Shown: positions 1-8,453 of the stretch, piece after piece
Layout of the letters: every line of letters starts with the position of its first letter
Numbering within the stretch: position 1 is the first letter of the stretch
NCBI GenBank assembly: GCA_030429495.1
Contig: JAUIFH010000001.1
Coordinates: 496,001-560,000 of the forward strand
Source: Alphaproteobacteria bacterium
GTDB lineage: Bacteria; Pseudomonadota; Alphaproteobacteria; Rhodobacterales; Rhodobacteraceae
Direction: 5' to 3'
DNA length: 64,000 bases
The notes under the pieces: generated by a model
The model's database searches: none
What the model was told of the DNA's origin: nothing
The model's input: the letters and a program-made list of their open reading frames with translations, nothing else
Program-made: the position numbers and the translations under genes

Positions 1-733
1 CACCCGCGCCGATCACCACGAGGTTGCGATCGTAGCGCGCGGGGCGTGACCAGCCGGCATAGGCCTGACGCCGTTTGATGAGACGCAGCAAGAATTTCGT
101 AATCCACGGGAAGATGCCGAGCAGCGCGAAGGACAGGATCAGCGGCAGCGACAGGATGCCCGACAGGCTTTCAAGCTGCGCAAGCTGCGTGCCGGCGTTC
201 ACGTAGACGGCCGTCCCGGCTAGCATTCCTGCCTGGCTGACAAGATAGAAGGTCAGCGCCCGGATCGGCGTGAGGCCCATCAGGAGGTTCACTGCGAAGA
301 ACGGCACGGCGGGGATGAGCCGGAGCGTGAAAAGGTAGAACGCCCCGTCCCGTTTCATCCCCTCGTTGATGGTCTGCAACCGGCTGCCGAACTTCTCGTG
401 CACCCAGTCCGACAGCAGGTAGCGCGAGGCCAGGAAGGCAAGCGTCGCGCCGATGGACGAGGCGAAGGAAACCAGAACCAGCCCCCACCAGAAACCGAAT
501 AGCGCCCCGGCCGCCAGCGTCATCCAGACCGCCAGCGGCAGCGACAGCGCGGTGACCGCGACATAGGACAGGAAAAAGACGACGGCCACCACGAACGGCC
601 GCTGCGTCCGCCATTCGTCGAGGCCTGCCAGGTGATCGCGCAGCATGTCGAGATCGGGGGGATTGCGGCCAATCAGCCAGATCAGCACGGCGACGATCAA
701 TGCAAGGGCGAGGAACAGGGCAGGCTTCTTCAT
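1..733 (-). CDS. TVP38/TMEM64 membrane domain fused to an FAD-dependent oxidoreductase (3' part off window)
   Basis: Reading the minus strand from ATG 733 gives 244 codons without a stop before the window ends. Residues 1-22 form a first membrane helix (MKKPALFLALALIVAVLIWL). Residues about 45-215 are a DedA/TVP38-like multi-span domain with the phenylalanine/glycine-rich LTLAAGALFGFWWG-type core and the FTLRLIPAVPFFAVNLLMG segment. After a basic stretch (LLRLIKRRQAY) the frame enters RYDRNLVVIGAG, the beginning of a GxGxxG dinucleotide-binding fold. Fusions of a SNARE-associated/TVP38 domain to a mercuric reductase-like flavoprotein are known in proteobacteria, so this is most likely such a membrane-anchored pyridine nucleotide-disulphide oxidoreductase. 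The flavoprotein body lies outside the window, so its active-site cysteines cannot be checked. It is divergent from the cyclo-ligase at 962. Confidence 0.82.
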   Translation of the reverse strand, partial: MKKPALFLALALIVAVLIWLIGRNPPDLDMLRDHLAGLDEWRTQRPFVVAVVFFLSYVAVTALSLPLAVWMTLAAGALFGFWWGLVLVSFASSIGATLAFLASRYLLSDWVHEKFGSRLQTINEGMKRDGAFYLFTLRLIPAVPFFAVNLLMGLTPIRALTFYLVSQAGMLAGTAVYVNAGTQLAQLESLSGILSLPLILSFALLGIFPWITKFLLRLIKRRQAYAGWSRPARYDRNLVVIGAG

Positions 734-961
734 GCCGGACACTCCGACGCGCCGCGTTCGGGCCGGACCGCCATCGCGGCGTGGATTCCTGAAACCGTCA
801 TGTCATCCCCTGATCTGCTTTGTTCTTTTGCAACGAAGTTTCCGCAAAGGCCAAGGCCGTTACAGAAATGTCCGCATCTCGTGAACGGGTCGTGACCGGG
901 TGTGCCGCACTCCCTGTCCAGCGTCGATGCCGGCTGCTACACTTCGCACAGGAGGCACGCC

Positions 962-1636
962 ATGACCGCTGACGAAGACCGACTGAGCTTTGCCTCGCCG
1001 CCCTGTTTCCTGCACGAGCTGAGTGCGGAGGAGGGCGGAATTCCGGGGGCGACCGATGCGGTTCAGGCGCGAGATGTCGCCCGCTGGCGAAAGGCCGAGC
1101 GGGAACGCCTTCTGTCCGAACGTGCGGCCCTTGGCGTTGCCGGACGGAAGGCGGCGGCAGCAGCTGTCGCAGAGCATCTGGAGAGGTTTCTCGGCGACGT
1201 CTCGGGCGCGACCATCTCGGCTTGGTGGCCGATCCAGTCCGAGCTTGACCTGCGACCGTGGCTGTCCACGCTCGCCGCGCGCGGCGCAACCGCCGCGCTG
1301 CCTCTCGTCGTCGAAAAAGCCGCACCATTGCGGTTTCGCGCATGGGCGCCGGGCGTGAAGATGGAGCGCGGGTTCTGGAATATCCCGGTCCCGGCTTCGG
1401 GTGACTGGATCGTTCCCGATATCGCGCTCGCGCCCGTCGTCGGGCACGATGCTGCCGGCTTCCGGCTTGGCTATGGCGGGGGATATTTCGACCGGACGCT
1501 GGCGGCGTACCCCGATGTCAGGCCCATCGGGGTCGGCCTGTCCTCCGCGCATATCGCCACGATCTTTCCGCAATGGCACGATGTGGCGATGACCGCCATC
1601 GTGACCGAGAACGGCGTGATCCCGGTTCCGGCCTAG
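962..1636 (+). CDS. 5-formyltetrahydrofolate cyclo-ligase
   Basis: This protein of 224 aa is predicted to convert 5-formyl-THF and ATP to 5,10-methenyl-THF in the cytoplasm. The family signature GFRLGYGGGYFDRTL lies at residues 166-180 (glycine-rich ATP/folate loop), preceded by ALPLVVEKAAPLRFRAW (about 112-128) and the basic N-terminal block RWRKAERERLL (41-51). It has about 35 extra N-terminal residues (CFLHEL...) compared with the short bacterial forms. The ATG at 962 is chosen because AGGAGG lies about 8 bases upstream; an earlier in-frame start at 902 lacks a ribosome site. The 228-base gap before it (734-961) has no gene I can support. In many bacteria 6S RNA lies just upstream of this gene, but I see no convincing 6S fold here. 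The stop overlaps the stop of the convergent GntR gene by 4 bases. Confidence 0.9.
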   Translation: MTADEDRLSFASPPCFLHELSAEEGGIPGATDAVQARDVARWRKAERERLLSERAALGVAGRKAAAAAVAEHLERFLGDVSGATISAWWPIQSELDLRPWLSTLAARGATAALPLVVEKAAPLRFRAWAPGVKMERGFWNIPVPASGDWIVPDIALAPVVGHDAAGFRLGYGGGYFDRTLAAYPDVRPIGVGLSSAHIATIFPQWHDVAMTAIVTENGVIPVPA

Positions 1637-2292
1637 CGCCGCGCGAGGTTTTCGAGAAGATTGGCCTTCGCGCCGAGGATGTGCTGGCGTGTCAGCATCC
1701 CGGCCCGTGGCGCATCCCCGGTTTCGCAGGCCCGCAGGATTCCCTCATGCTCGGCATTGGCCCGCGCAAGGCCGTTTGACAGGGCAAGCTGGGCGCGCAG
1801 GTAGCGGTCCACCCGGTCGAGCGTCTTCTCGATGATCCCGAGGTGATAGGCGAGGCCGCTGTCGTGGTAGAGGACAGTATGGAACCGCCGGTTCAGATCG
1901 CCCCATTCGACAGGGTCGGTCGCGCGGGAGAATGCCTCAAGATGACAACGCGCGCGCCGGAGAGTCTCCGGCGACATGCGCGGCACGGCCGCTTCGATCA
2001 CGCGGCCTTCGACCAGCGCGCGGAAGTCCCAGATCTCGCCCGCCTCGTCGGGGGAGATGCCGGCGACAACGGCACCCTTGTAACGTTGCGTGACGACGAG
2101 GCCCTGCTGCTCCAGCATAGTCAGCGCCTCGCGCACCGGGATGCGCGAGGTGTTGAACATCCGCGCGATCTCGTCCTGCCGCAAGGGAGCGCCATCGGCC
2201 AGTTGGCCTTCGATGATCGCCTTCTTCAACGCTTCGTAGATGATGCCCGCCGCCGAGGCAGTCTGGGCGATGTCGATGCTGTCGATCTGCAT
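1633..2292 (-). CDS. GntR/FCD-family transcriptional repressor of the hydroxyproline cluster
   Basis: A 219-aa regulator with an N-terminal winged helix: residues about 20-75 include APLRQDEIARMFNTSRIPVREALTMLEQQGLV, the usual GntR recognition region. The C-terminal all-helical FCD effector domain follows, with the histidine-bearing segment LNRRFHTVLYHDSG and a later AEHEGIL, which in FCD proteins supply metal/effector ligands. It is transcribed divergently from the hydroxyproline catabolic genes, and the 137-base gap holds a near-perfect 16-base palindrome (2345-2360), a reasonable operator. From position and family I infer a repressor released by a hydroxyproline-derived intermediate; the inducer is not visible in the sequence. 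Confidence 0.88.
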   Translation of the reverse strand: MQIDSIDIAQTASAAGIIYEALKKAIIEGQLADGAPLRQDEIARMFNTSRIPVREALTMLEQQGLVVTQRYKGAVVAGISPDEAGEIWDFRALVEGRVIEAAVPRMSPETLRRARCHLEAFSRATDPVEWGDLNRRFHTVLYHDSGLAYHLGIIEKTLDRVDRYLRAQLALSNGLARANAEHEGILRACETGDAPRAGMLTRQHILGAKANLLENLARR

Positions 2293-2344
2293 TCCGTCTC
2301 CGGCTCCGTCAGCTCAGGTCGATTGGGTGCGATATTCTTCTTGC

Positions 2345-2360
2345 ATATTGTATCCAATAT
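2345..2360. promoter_or_regulatory. Probable GntR operator between the divergent regulator and catabolic genes
   Basis: The sequence ATATTGTATCCAATAT is an inverted repeat: ATATTG (2345-2350) and CAATAT (2355-2360) around TATC. FCD-type GntR proteins commonly bind short AT-rich palindromes of this size. It lies 52 bases from the regulator start and 69 from the first catabolic gene, so one bound dimer could control both directions. Confidence 0.6.
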
Positions 2361-2429
2361 TCGATATCCAAGTCACGCAGATTCTGCCGGTACTGCCGAC
2401 ATGACCCATTTCGAGGAAAGGACACGCCA

Positions 2430-3335
2430 ATGTGGACCGGAATGATGCCCGCCGTGACGACCAAGTTCACCGAGGGCGGTGATCTCGATCATGCGGAGAT
2501 GGAGCGGTGCTTCGCGCTTCAGATCGAGGCGGGCAATGCGGGCCTCATCACTTGCGGCACGCTTGGCGAAGGCAATATGCTGAGCGCGGACGAACGGCTT
2601 GAAGTGCTGAAGGTCGCGAAATCGGTCACGGGCAAAAAGCCCGCGCTCCTGACCATCTCGGAGGCAGGCACACGCGAGGCTTGCGCCCTTGCCGCCCGCG
2701 CGGCCAAGGCCGGGGCTGACGGCATCATGATCGTGCCCTCGCCGATCTACCACACCAACCGGGACGAGACGATCGCCAACCTGAACGCCATTGCGACGGC
2801 GGGCGGGCTGCCGGCGATGATCTATTCGAACCGGGTCGGCTACCGCGTCGACGTCACGCCCGAGATGATGGTGGAACTGGCCGAAAACCCGCTGATGGTG
2901 GCGATCAAGGAAAGCTCGGACGACATCCGGCGCTGCACGGAAATCTTCAACACCGTCGGCAACCGCTTCAAGGTCCTGACCGGGGTCGACAACCTTGGCC
3001 TTGAGGCGCTGCTGATGGGCTGCGACGGCTGGGTGTCGGGCGTCTCCATTGCGTTCCCGAGGGAAAATCAGGCGATCTACGACCTTGCCAAGGCGGGCCG
3101 GATCGAAGAGGCGCGGGAGATCTACCGTTGGCTCCGCCCGCTTCTCGATCTCGACGTATCGACCTTCCTTGTCCAGCAGATCAAGCTCGCCGAGGCGATC
3201 TCCATTGGCTCGACCGAACATGTCCGCGCGCCGCGCATGGCCCTGACGGGCGACCACCGCGCGCGGGTCGAGGCGCTGGTGCGTGAGCGTATCGCCTGCA
3301 GGCCGGACCTTGCCAAATTCGCGAAAGCGGCGTGA
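2430..3335 (+). CDS. DHDPS/NAL-family lyase, probable 1-pyrroline-4-hydroxy-2-carboxylate deaminase
   Basis: A 301-aa TIM-barrel protein of the dihydrodipicolinate synthase family. The Schiff-base lysine is K160 in VAIKESSDD, and the catalytic tyrosine is Y132 in MIYSNR. CGTLGEGNMLS (42-52) is the phosphate/carboxylate-loop equivalent. Given the neighbours, the likely reaction is deamination and dehydration of pyrroline-4-hydroxy-2-carboxylate to 2-oxoglutarate semialdehyde, step three of trans-4-hydroxy-L-proline breakdown. That assignment comes from context, since the family also contains aldolases for other 2-oxo acids. Start ATG 2430 follows AGGAAAGGA. It is the first gene of the operon 2430-8362. 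Confidence 0.82.
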   Translation: MWTGMMPAVTTKFTEGGDLDHAEMERCFALQIEAGNAGLITCGTLGEGNMLSADERLEVLKVAKSVTGKKPALLTISEAGTREACALAARAAKAGADGIMIVPSPIYHTNRDETIANLNAIATAGGLPAMIYSNRVGYRVDVTPEMMVELAENPLMVAIKESSDDIRRCTEIFNTVGNRFKVLTGVDNLGLEALLMGCDGWVSGVSIAFPRENQAIYDLAKAGRIEEAREIYRWLRPLLDLDVSTFLVQQIKLAEAISIGSTEHVRAPRMALTGDHRARVEALVRERIACRPDLAKFAKAA

Positions 3336-3373
3336 AGGTGGGGCGGGCCGCATGAATTGACAGGGGGCTAACC

Positions 3374-4633
3374 TTGGCCGAATCCACCGATCTCGTCGTC
3401 ATCGGCGCGGGGGTCATCGGCCTGTCGGTCGCCAACGCCGCCCTGGCGCGCGGGTTGTCGGTGCGCGTGGTCGACCGCACCGGCCCCGCCGCCGGCGCTT
3501 CTGCGGGGAATGCGGGTGGCTTCGCCTTCGCCGAAATACAGCCCCTCGCCTCGCCGGGCACGCTCATGGTCTCACCCAAGTGGCTTCTCGACCCGCTCGG
3601 CCCGCTATCCGTGCCACCCCGCTATGCGCTTCAGATCTTCCCGTGGATGCTGCGCTTTGCCAGGGCGAGCCTTCCCGGTCGGGTCGCGGCCTCGACCGCC
3701 GCACAGGCGGCGATGATGGCGCATGCGCGCGCGACGCTTGAGCCCTTCATGGCGCTGACCGGTACGGCGGACATGCTGCGGAAGACCGGGCAGATGCAGG
3801 TCTTCGAAAGCACCCGGTCCTACGAGGCCGCCCTTCGCGATTGTGATGAGGCCGGGCGCTACGGCTACGGCTTCCGCCCGCTGGTCGGCCCCGATGCCAT
3901 CGCCGAGGTGCAACCCGGCCTCTCGCCCCGCTTCACCCATGCCATCGCAACCGAAGACTGGTGGGCCATCGCCGATCCGAAGCTTTACACGGTGGCGCTG
4001 GCCGAAGCGCTCACTGGCAAGGGCGGGCAGATCGACATCGACGAAGCGCGTGCGCTGTCACAGGCCGCCGATGGCGTCAGGGTTCATCTCGCCGACGGCT
4101 CGACGCTCACCGCGCGCCACGCCGTTGTTGCCGCCGGCGCGCATTCCCGCCGGCTTGCCGAAAGCCTCGGCGACTACATCCCGCTCGAGACCGAGCGGGG
4201 CTACAACACCACCCTGCCGCCGGGTGCCTTCGACCTTCGCCGCCACATTACTTTCGCCGAACACGGTTTCGTCGCCTCACCGCTCTCGACCGGCATCCGC
4301 GTCGGCGGGGCGGTCGAACTCGGCGGCCTCGACCTGCCGCCGAACTACGCGCGGTCAAAGGCGATGCTGACGAAGGCCGCAGGCTACATGCCCGGGCTGA
4401 AGACCGAAGGCGGCACCGAATGGATGGGCTTCCGCCCCTCGCTGCCTGACACGCTTCCGGCCATCGGCCGCGCCACCCGCGCGCCGAACGTCATCTATGC
4501 CTTCGGCCACGGCCATCTTGGCCTCACGCAGTCGGCCGGAACCGCCGATCTTGTCACCGCCCTCCTGACCGGTGCCACCCCCGCCATCGACCTCACCCCC
4601 TTCGCGCCCAACCGTTTCAAGGGCCTTCTATGA
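3374..4633 (+). CDS. FAD-dependent D-amino acid dehydrogenase-like enzyme, probable D-hydroxyproline dehydrogenase
   Basis: A 419-aa DAAO/DadA-type flavoprotein. The FAD dinucleotide motif is VVIGAGVIGLSVANAAL near the N terminus, followed by GASAGNAGGFAF, the SxxNaG-type segment typical of DadA-like dehydrogenases. The C-terminal FGHGHLGLTQSAGTADLV is the second FAD-contacting strand-turn. It probably oxidises cis-4-hydroxy-D-proline to pyrroline-4-hydroxy-2-carboxylate and passes electrons to the respiratory chain. TTG 3374 is taken as start because CAGGGGG lies about 6 bases upstream and the nearby ATG at 3352 runs straight into a stop. The stop overlaps the next start by 4 bases (ATGA), indicating translational coupling with the epimerase. 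Confidence 0.85.
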   Translation: MAESTDLVVIGAGVIGLSVANAALARGLSVRVVDRTGPAAGASAGNAGGFAFAEIQPLASPGTLMVSPKWLLDPLGPLSVPPRYALQIFPWMLRFARASLPGRVAASTAAQAAMMAHARATLEPFMALTGTADMLRKTGQMQVFESTRSYEAALRDCDEAGRYGYGFRPLVGPDAIAEVQPGLSPRFTHAIATEDWWAIADPKLYTVALAEALTGKGGQIDIDEARALSQAADGVRVHLADGSTLTARHAVVAAGAHSRRLAESLGDYIPLETERGYNTTLPPGAFDLRRHITFAEHGFVASPLSTGIRVGGAVELGGLDLPPNYARSKAMLTKAAGYMPGLKTEGGTEWMGFRPSLPDTLPAIGRATRAPNVIYAFGHGHLGLTQSAGTADLVTALLTGATPAIDLTPFAPNRFKGLL

Positions 4634-5631
4634 CCAGCCACACCTTCCTCTGCATCGACGGCCATACCTGCGGCAATCCGGTACGCCTTGTTACCGGCGG
4701 CGCGCCGCAGCTTCAGGGCAAGACCATGCTCGAACGCCGCGCGCATTTCCTTGCCGAATACGACTGGATCCGCACCGGCCTCATGTTTGAACCCCGCGGC
4801 CACGACCAGATGTCGGGCTCCATCCTCTACCCGCCGACCCGCGAGGATTGCGACGTGGGCGTCCTCTTCATCGAGACCTCGGGTTGCCTGCCGATGTGCG
4901 GCCACGGCACCATCGGCACGGTGACGACCGCCATCGAGAACGGCCTCGTCGCCCCGAAGACCCCCGGCACCCTGCGGCTCGATACCCCCGCCGGCCTCGT
5001 CATTGCCGAATACCGGCAGGAGGGGCGCTTTGTCGAAGAGGTCCGCTTGACCAACGTGCCCGCCTTCCTGCATTCCGAAGGCCTGACCGCCGAGGTCGAG
5101 GGCCTTGGCGAGATCACCGTCGATGTAGCCTACGGCGGCAACTTCTATGCCATCGTCGAGCCGCAAGAGAACTTCCGCGACATCGAAGACCACCGCGCGC
5201 TCGACCTCGTGGGCTGGAGCCCGAAGCTGCGGGTGGCGCTCAACGAAAAATACACTTTCACCCATCCCGAAAAGCCCGAGATCACTGGGCTGTCCCACAT
5301 CCTGTGGACCGGTGCGCCGAAACATCCCGAAGCCACCGCCCGCAACGCGGTCTTCTACGGCGACAAGGCCATCGACCGGTCGCCCTGCGGCACCGGCACC
5401 TCGGCCCGCATGGCGCATTGGGCAGGGAAAGGGCGGCTGAAGGAGGGCGAGGATTTCGTCCACGAAAGCATCATCGGCTCTCTCTTTAGGGGAAGGATCG
5501 AGGGGCGGGCGAAGGTCGGCGACCGTGATGCGATCATCCCCTCCATCGCGGGATGGGCGCGGGTCACCGGCTACAACACGATTTTCATCGACGACCGCGA
5601 CCCCTTCGCCCATGGTTTCGTCGTAACGTGA
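4630..5631 (+). CDS. 4-hydroxyproline 2-epimerase (proline racemase family, Cys/Cys)
   Basis: A 333-aa proline racemase-family enzyme with both catalytic thiols: C90 in [10 protein letters not shown] and C253 in [11 protein letters not shown]. The Cys/Cys pair is the mark of racemases and epimerases, in contrast to the dehydratases of the same fold. In this operon the substrate is most likely trans-4-hydroxy-L-proline, giving cis-4-hydroxy-D-proline for the adjacent FAD dehydrogenase. The length matches the family. Start ATG 4630 overlaps the upstream stop. Proline racemase activity itself cannot be excluded from sequence. Confidence 0.88.
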   Translation: MTSHTFLCIDGHTCGNPVRLVTGGAPQLQGKTMLERRAHFLAEYDWIRTGLMFEPRGHDQMSGSILYPPTREDCDVGVLFIETSGCLPMCGHGTIGTVTTAIENGLVAPKTPGTLRLDTPAGLVIAEYRQEGRFVEEVRLTNVPAFLHSEGLTAEVEGLGEITVDVAYGGNFYAIVEPQENFRDIEDHRALDLVGWSPKLRVALNEKYTFTHPEKPEITGLSHILWTGAPKHPEATARNAVFYGDKAIDRSPCGTGTSARMAHWAGKGRLKEGEDFVHESIIGSLFRGRIEGRAKVGDRDAIIPSIAGWARVTGYNTIFIDDRDPFAHGFVVT

Positions 5632-5644
5632 CACGAGGCAGCCC

Positions 5645-7321
5645 ATGGCCCGACGCATCACCGACGGTACAGCCACGGGGCCCATACTCGTGCTCACCGA
5701 GGGCTTGAGCTTCTGGGGCGGCGTCGATCCCGCCACGGGCCGCCTGATCGACGCGCATCACCCGGATTGCGGAGCCGATCTGGCGGGTAGCATCGTCATG
5801 ATGCCCACCAGCCGGGGGTCGTGTTCCGGCAGCGGGGTCCTCCTTGAACTGGCGCTCAACGGCCGCGCCCCCGCCGCGCTGATCTTCCGCGAGGCCGAGG
5901 ATGTGCTGACCGTCGGCGCGCTGATTGCGGGCATGCTCTTCGACCGCCCCATACCAGCCCTGCGGCTCGGGCCCGAGGACTACACCGCCCTCGCCGCAAA
6001 GCCCACGGCGCACGTCACCGAAGACAGGCTGGAGGCCGGTGGCCTCTCCCTGCCGCTCACGCCCCTTGCGACCGACCGGATGACGCTCACCGACACCGAC
6101 CGCGCGATGCTGGCGGGGCAGGAGGGCCGGGCGGTTCAGATCGCGATGCAGATCCTGACCACCGTGGCCGCCGCACAAGGCGCGACCGCGCTCACCGACG
6201 TCACCCGGGCCCATATCGACGGCTGCATTTATGCCAGCCCCGCCAACCTGACCTTCGCCCGCAAGATGGCCGACCTGGGGGCGAAAGTGCGCATCCCGAC
6301 AACGATGAACGCCATCTCGGTCGATCACACCCATTGGCGGCAGCAGGGGGTGGATGAGGCTTTCGGCAGCCCGGCGGCGGCCTTGGCCGATGCCTACACC
6401 GAGATGGGCGCGGCCCCGACCTTCACCTGCGCGCCCTACCTGCTCGATGATGCGCCGACGACCGGCGAACATATCGGCTGGTCCGAATCCAACGCCGTGA
6501 TCTATGCCAATACCGTCCTCGGCGCGCGGACGGTGAAGCACCCCGATTTCCTCGACCTCTGCATCGCGCTGACGGGCCGCGCGCCCATGTCCGGCGTCTA
6601 TCTCGATGCCAACCGCGCCCCCCGTCGGCTCATCCACGTCACCCTGCCTGAAGGGCATGACGATGCGCTTTGGCCGATGCTCGGCTATCTGGCGGGCAGG
6701 CTCGCTCCCGATCGTATCCCGCTCCTCACCGGGCTTGAGAGGACCATGCCCTCCGAGGACGACCTCAAGGCGCTTTGCGCGGCCTTCGGCACCTCGTCGG
6801 CCGCGCCGATGCTGCACATCGCGGGCATCACGCCCGAAGGCCACCTTGCTCCCGGTGCCGACGCCGACGCAGCCCAAATCACCCGGACCGATCTGGCGCG
6901 GGCATGGGCCAAGTTCAATTCCGGCCCCGCCGAGACCGACCTCGTCGCCCTCGGTTCCCCGCATTTCTCCGCCGCCGAGTGCCGAAAACTGGCGGGTCAT
7001 CTCGACGGTCAGACCGTCGCGACCGGTACCACCGCAATTGTTACGGCAGGCCGCGACACGATCAAGGCCATCACCGCCGACGGCATAGCGGATCGGCTGC
7101 AAAGGGCAGGCGTCCGCATCATCCCTGATCTCTGCTGGTGCTCGATCTCCGAACCCGTCTTCCCGCCCGCCACCCGGACGCTGATGACCAATTCCGGCAA
7201 ATATGCCCATTACGCCCCCGCTTTGTCCGGCCGTGCCGTGCGTTTTGGCAGCCTCGCCGATTGCGCCCGCGCAGCGGTCACCGGTAGGGCCCCCATTACA
7301 TTGCCTGACTGGCTCACCTGA
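5645..7321 (+). CDS. Aconitase X (AcnX), fused small and large domains; probable cis-3-hydroxy-L-proline dehydratase
   Basis: A 558-aa protein joining an N-terminal small AcnX domain (residues 1 to about 135, including [18 protein letters not shown]) to the large DUF521/aconitase X catalytic domain (about 145-558). Conserved segments in the large part include [48 protein letters not shown] and, near the end, [13 protein letters not shown] and [10 protein letters not shown]. Cysteines in the SCSGS, DGC and CWC motifs probably hold an iron or iron-sulfur centre as in other AcnX proteins. Fused AcnX enzymes linked to hydroxyproline genes have been characterised as cis-3-hydroxy-L-proline dehydratases giving pyrroline-2-carboxylate. 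ATG 5645 sits 8 bases after a GAGG, 13 bases beyond the epimerase stop. Confidence 0.88.
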   Translation: MARRITDGTATGPILVLTEGLSFWGGVDPATGRLIDAHHPDCGADLAGSIVMMPTSRGSCSGSGVLLELALNGRAPAALIFREAEDVLTVGALIAGMLFDRPIPALRLGPEDYTALAAKPTAHVTEDRLEAGGLSLPLTPLATDRMTLTDTDRAMLAGQEGRAVQIAMQILTTVAAAQGATALTDVTRAHIDGCIYASPANLTFARKMADLGAKVRIPTTMNAISVDHTHWRQQGVDEAFGSPAAALADAYTEMGAAPTFTCAPYLLDDAPTTGEHIGWSESNAVIYANTVLGARTVKHPDFLDLCIALTGRAPMSGVYLDANRAPRRLIHVTLPEGHDDALWPMLGYLAGRLAPDRIPLLTGLERTMPSEDDLKALCAAFGTSSAAPMLHIAGITPEGHLAPGADADAAQITRTDLARAWAKFNSGPAETDLVALGSPHFSAAECRKLAGHLDGQTVATGTTAIVTAGRDTIKAITADGIADRLQRAGVRIIPDLCWCSISEPVFPPATRTLMTNSGKYAHYAPALSGRAVRFGSLADCARAAVTGRAPITLPDWLT

Positions 7322-7330
7322 GGACGCCCC

Positions 7331-8362
7331 ATGCGCACGACCAAGACCATCCATGTCATCTCTGCCCATGCTGAGGGCGAGGTGGGCGACGTCATCGTCG
7401 GCGGCGTGACGCCCCCGCCGGGCGCGACACTCTGGGACCAGCGGCGCTTCATCGCCGAGGATGGCAAGCTTCGCGCCTTCATGCTGAACGAGCCGCGCGG
7501 CGGGGTCTTTCGCCATGTGAATCTTCTGGTGCCGCCGAAGCACCCCGACGCACAGATCGGCTTCATCATCATGGAGCCCGAGGACACGCCGCCCATGTCG
7601 GGCTCGAACTCCATCTGTGTGGCGACCGTGCTACTCGACGCAGGCATCCTGCCGATGGTTGAGCCCCTGACCGAACTCACGCTCGAAGCCCCCGGCGGCC
7701 TCGTCCGGGTCCGCGCCGAGTGCCGGGACGGCAAGGCAGAGCGAATTACGGTCACGAACCTGCCCTCCTTCGCCGACCGGCTGGATGCCAGCCTTGAAGT
7801 AGAGGGGATCGGTACGCTCAAAGTCGACACCGCCTTTGGCGGCGACAGTTTCGTGATCGTCGATGCTGGGGCATTGGGTCTGAAGATCGCCCCAGACGAG
7901 GCGCGCGACATGGCCCGGCTCGGCACACGGATTACCAATGCCGCCAATGCCCAGCTTGGTTTTGCCCACCCTGAACGATCGGATTGGGATCACATCTCCT
8001 TCTGCCTCTTCGCCGGGCCGCTTGAGAAGAATGGCGACGGCTTCACCGCCCGCTCTGCCGTCGCGATCCAGCCCGGCAAGGTTGACCGTTCGCCCACCGG
8101 CACCGGCGTCTCGGCGCGCATGGCGGTGCTGCATGCGAAGGGCGTTATGGCAGAGGGCCAGACGCTCACCGCCCGTTCGATCATTGACAGCACCTTCACC
8201 GGCCGCATCGCCGGGCGGACAGAGGTCGTGGGCCGTCCCGCGATCATCCCGGAGATTTCCGGGCGTGGCTGGATCACCGGCATCCACCAACATATGCTGG
8301 ACCCCTCCGATCCCTGGCCGGGTGGCTATCGTCTGTCCGATACCTGGGGCGCGGGTGGCTGA
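7331..8362 (+). CDS. Proline racemase-family protein with Ser/Thr catalytic pair, probable trans-3-hydroxy-L-proline dehydratase
   Basis: A 343-aa paralogue of the epimerase at 4630 in which both catalytic cysteines are replaced: [13 protein letters not shown] has S90 where the epimerase has MCGHG, and [11 protein letters not shown] has T256 where the epimerase has SPCGTG. Thr at the second position is the known signature of trans-3-hydroxy-L-proline dehydratases, which abstract the alpha proton and eliminate the 3-hydroxyl. Ser at the first position, with the following His also changed to Ser, departs from the usual Cys. With AcnX upstream it would let the cell dehydrate both 3-hydroxyproline diastereomers to pyrroline-2-carboxylate. 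It is the last gene of the operon, 9 bases after AcnX, and is convergent with cysK across 91 bases. Confidence 0.8.
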   Translation: MRTTKTIHVISAHAEGEVGDVIVGGVTPPPGATLWDQRRFIAEDGKLRAFMLNEPRGGVFRHVNLLVPPKHPDAQIGFIIMEPEDTPPMSGSNSICVATVLLDAGILPMVEPLTELTLEAPGGLVRVRAECRDGKAERITVTNLPSFADRLDASLEVEGIGTLKVDTAFGGDSFVIVDAGALGLKIAPDEARDMARLGTRITNAANAQLGFAHPERSDWDHISFCLFAGPLEKNGDGFTARSAVAIQPGKVDRSPTGTGVSARMAVLHAKGVMAEGQTLTARSIIDSTFTGRIAGRTEVVGRPAIIPEISGRGWITGIHQHMLDPSDPWPGGYRLSDTWGAGG

Positions 8363-8453
8363 ACAGCGAGCAGCCTGCGCGTCGCCACGTTGTTGAACCC
8401 GTCACACGTCGCCGGCCGATCTCTCCCCTGAAAGGGCAACCCGTGCGTCCTGC

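Noticed and set aside
734-961. Possible 6S RNA upstream of the 5-formyl-THF cyclo-ligase gene
   Set aside because: Position would fit, but I cannot find the long closing stem and central bubble; a covariance-model search would be decisive.
5585-7543. Long open frame on the minus strand across AcnX
   Set aside because: It is antisense to the clearly conserved AcnX gene; its composition is Gly/Arg/His-rich with no domain, as expected for a GC-rich shadow frame.
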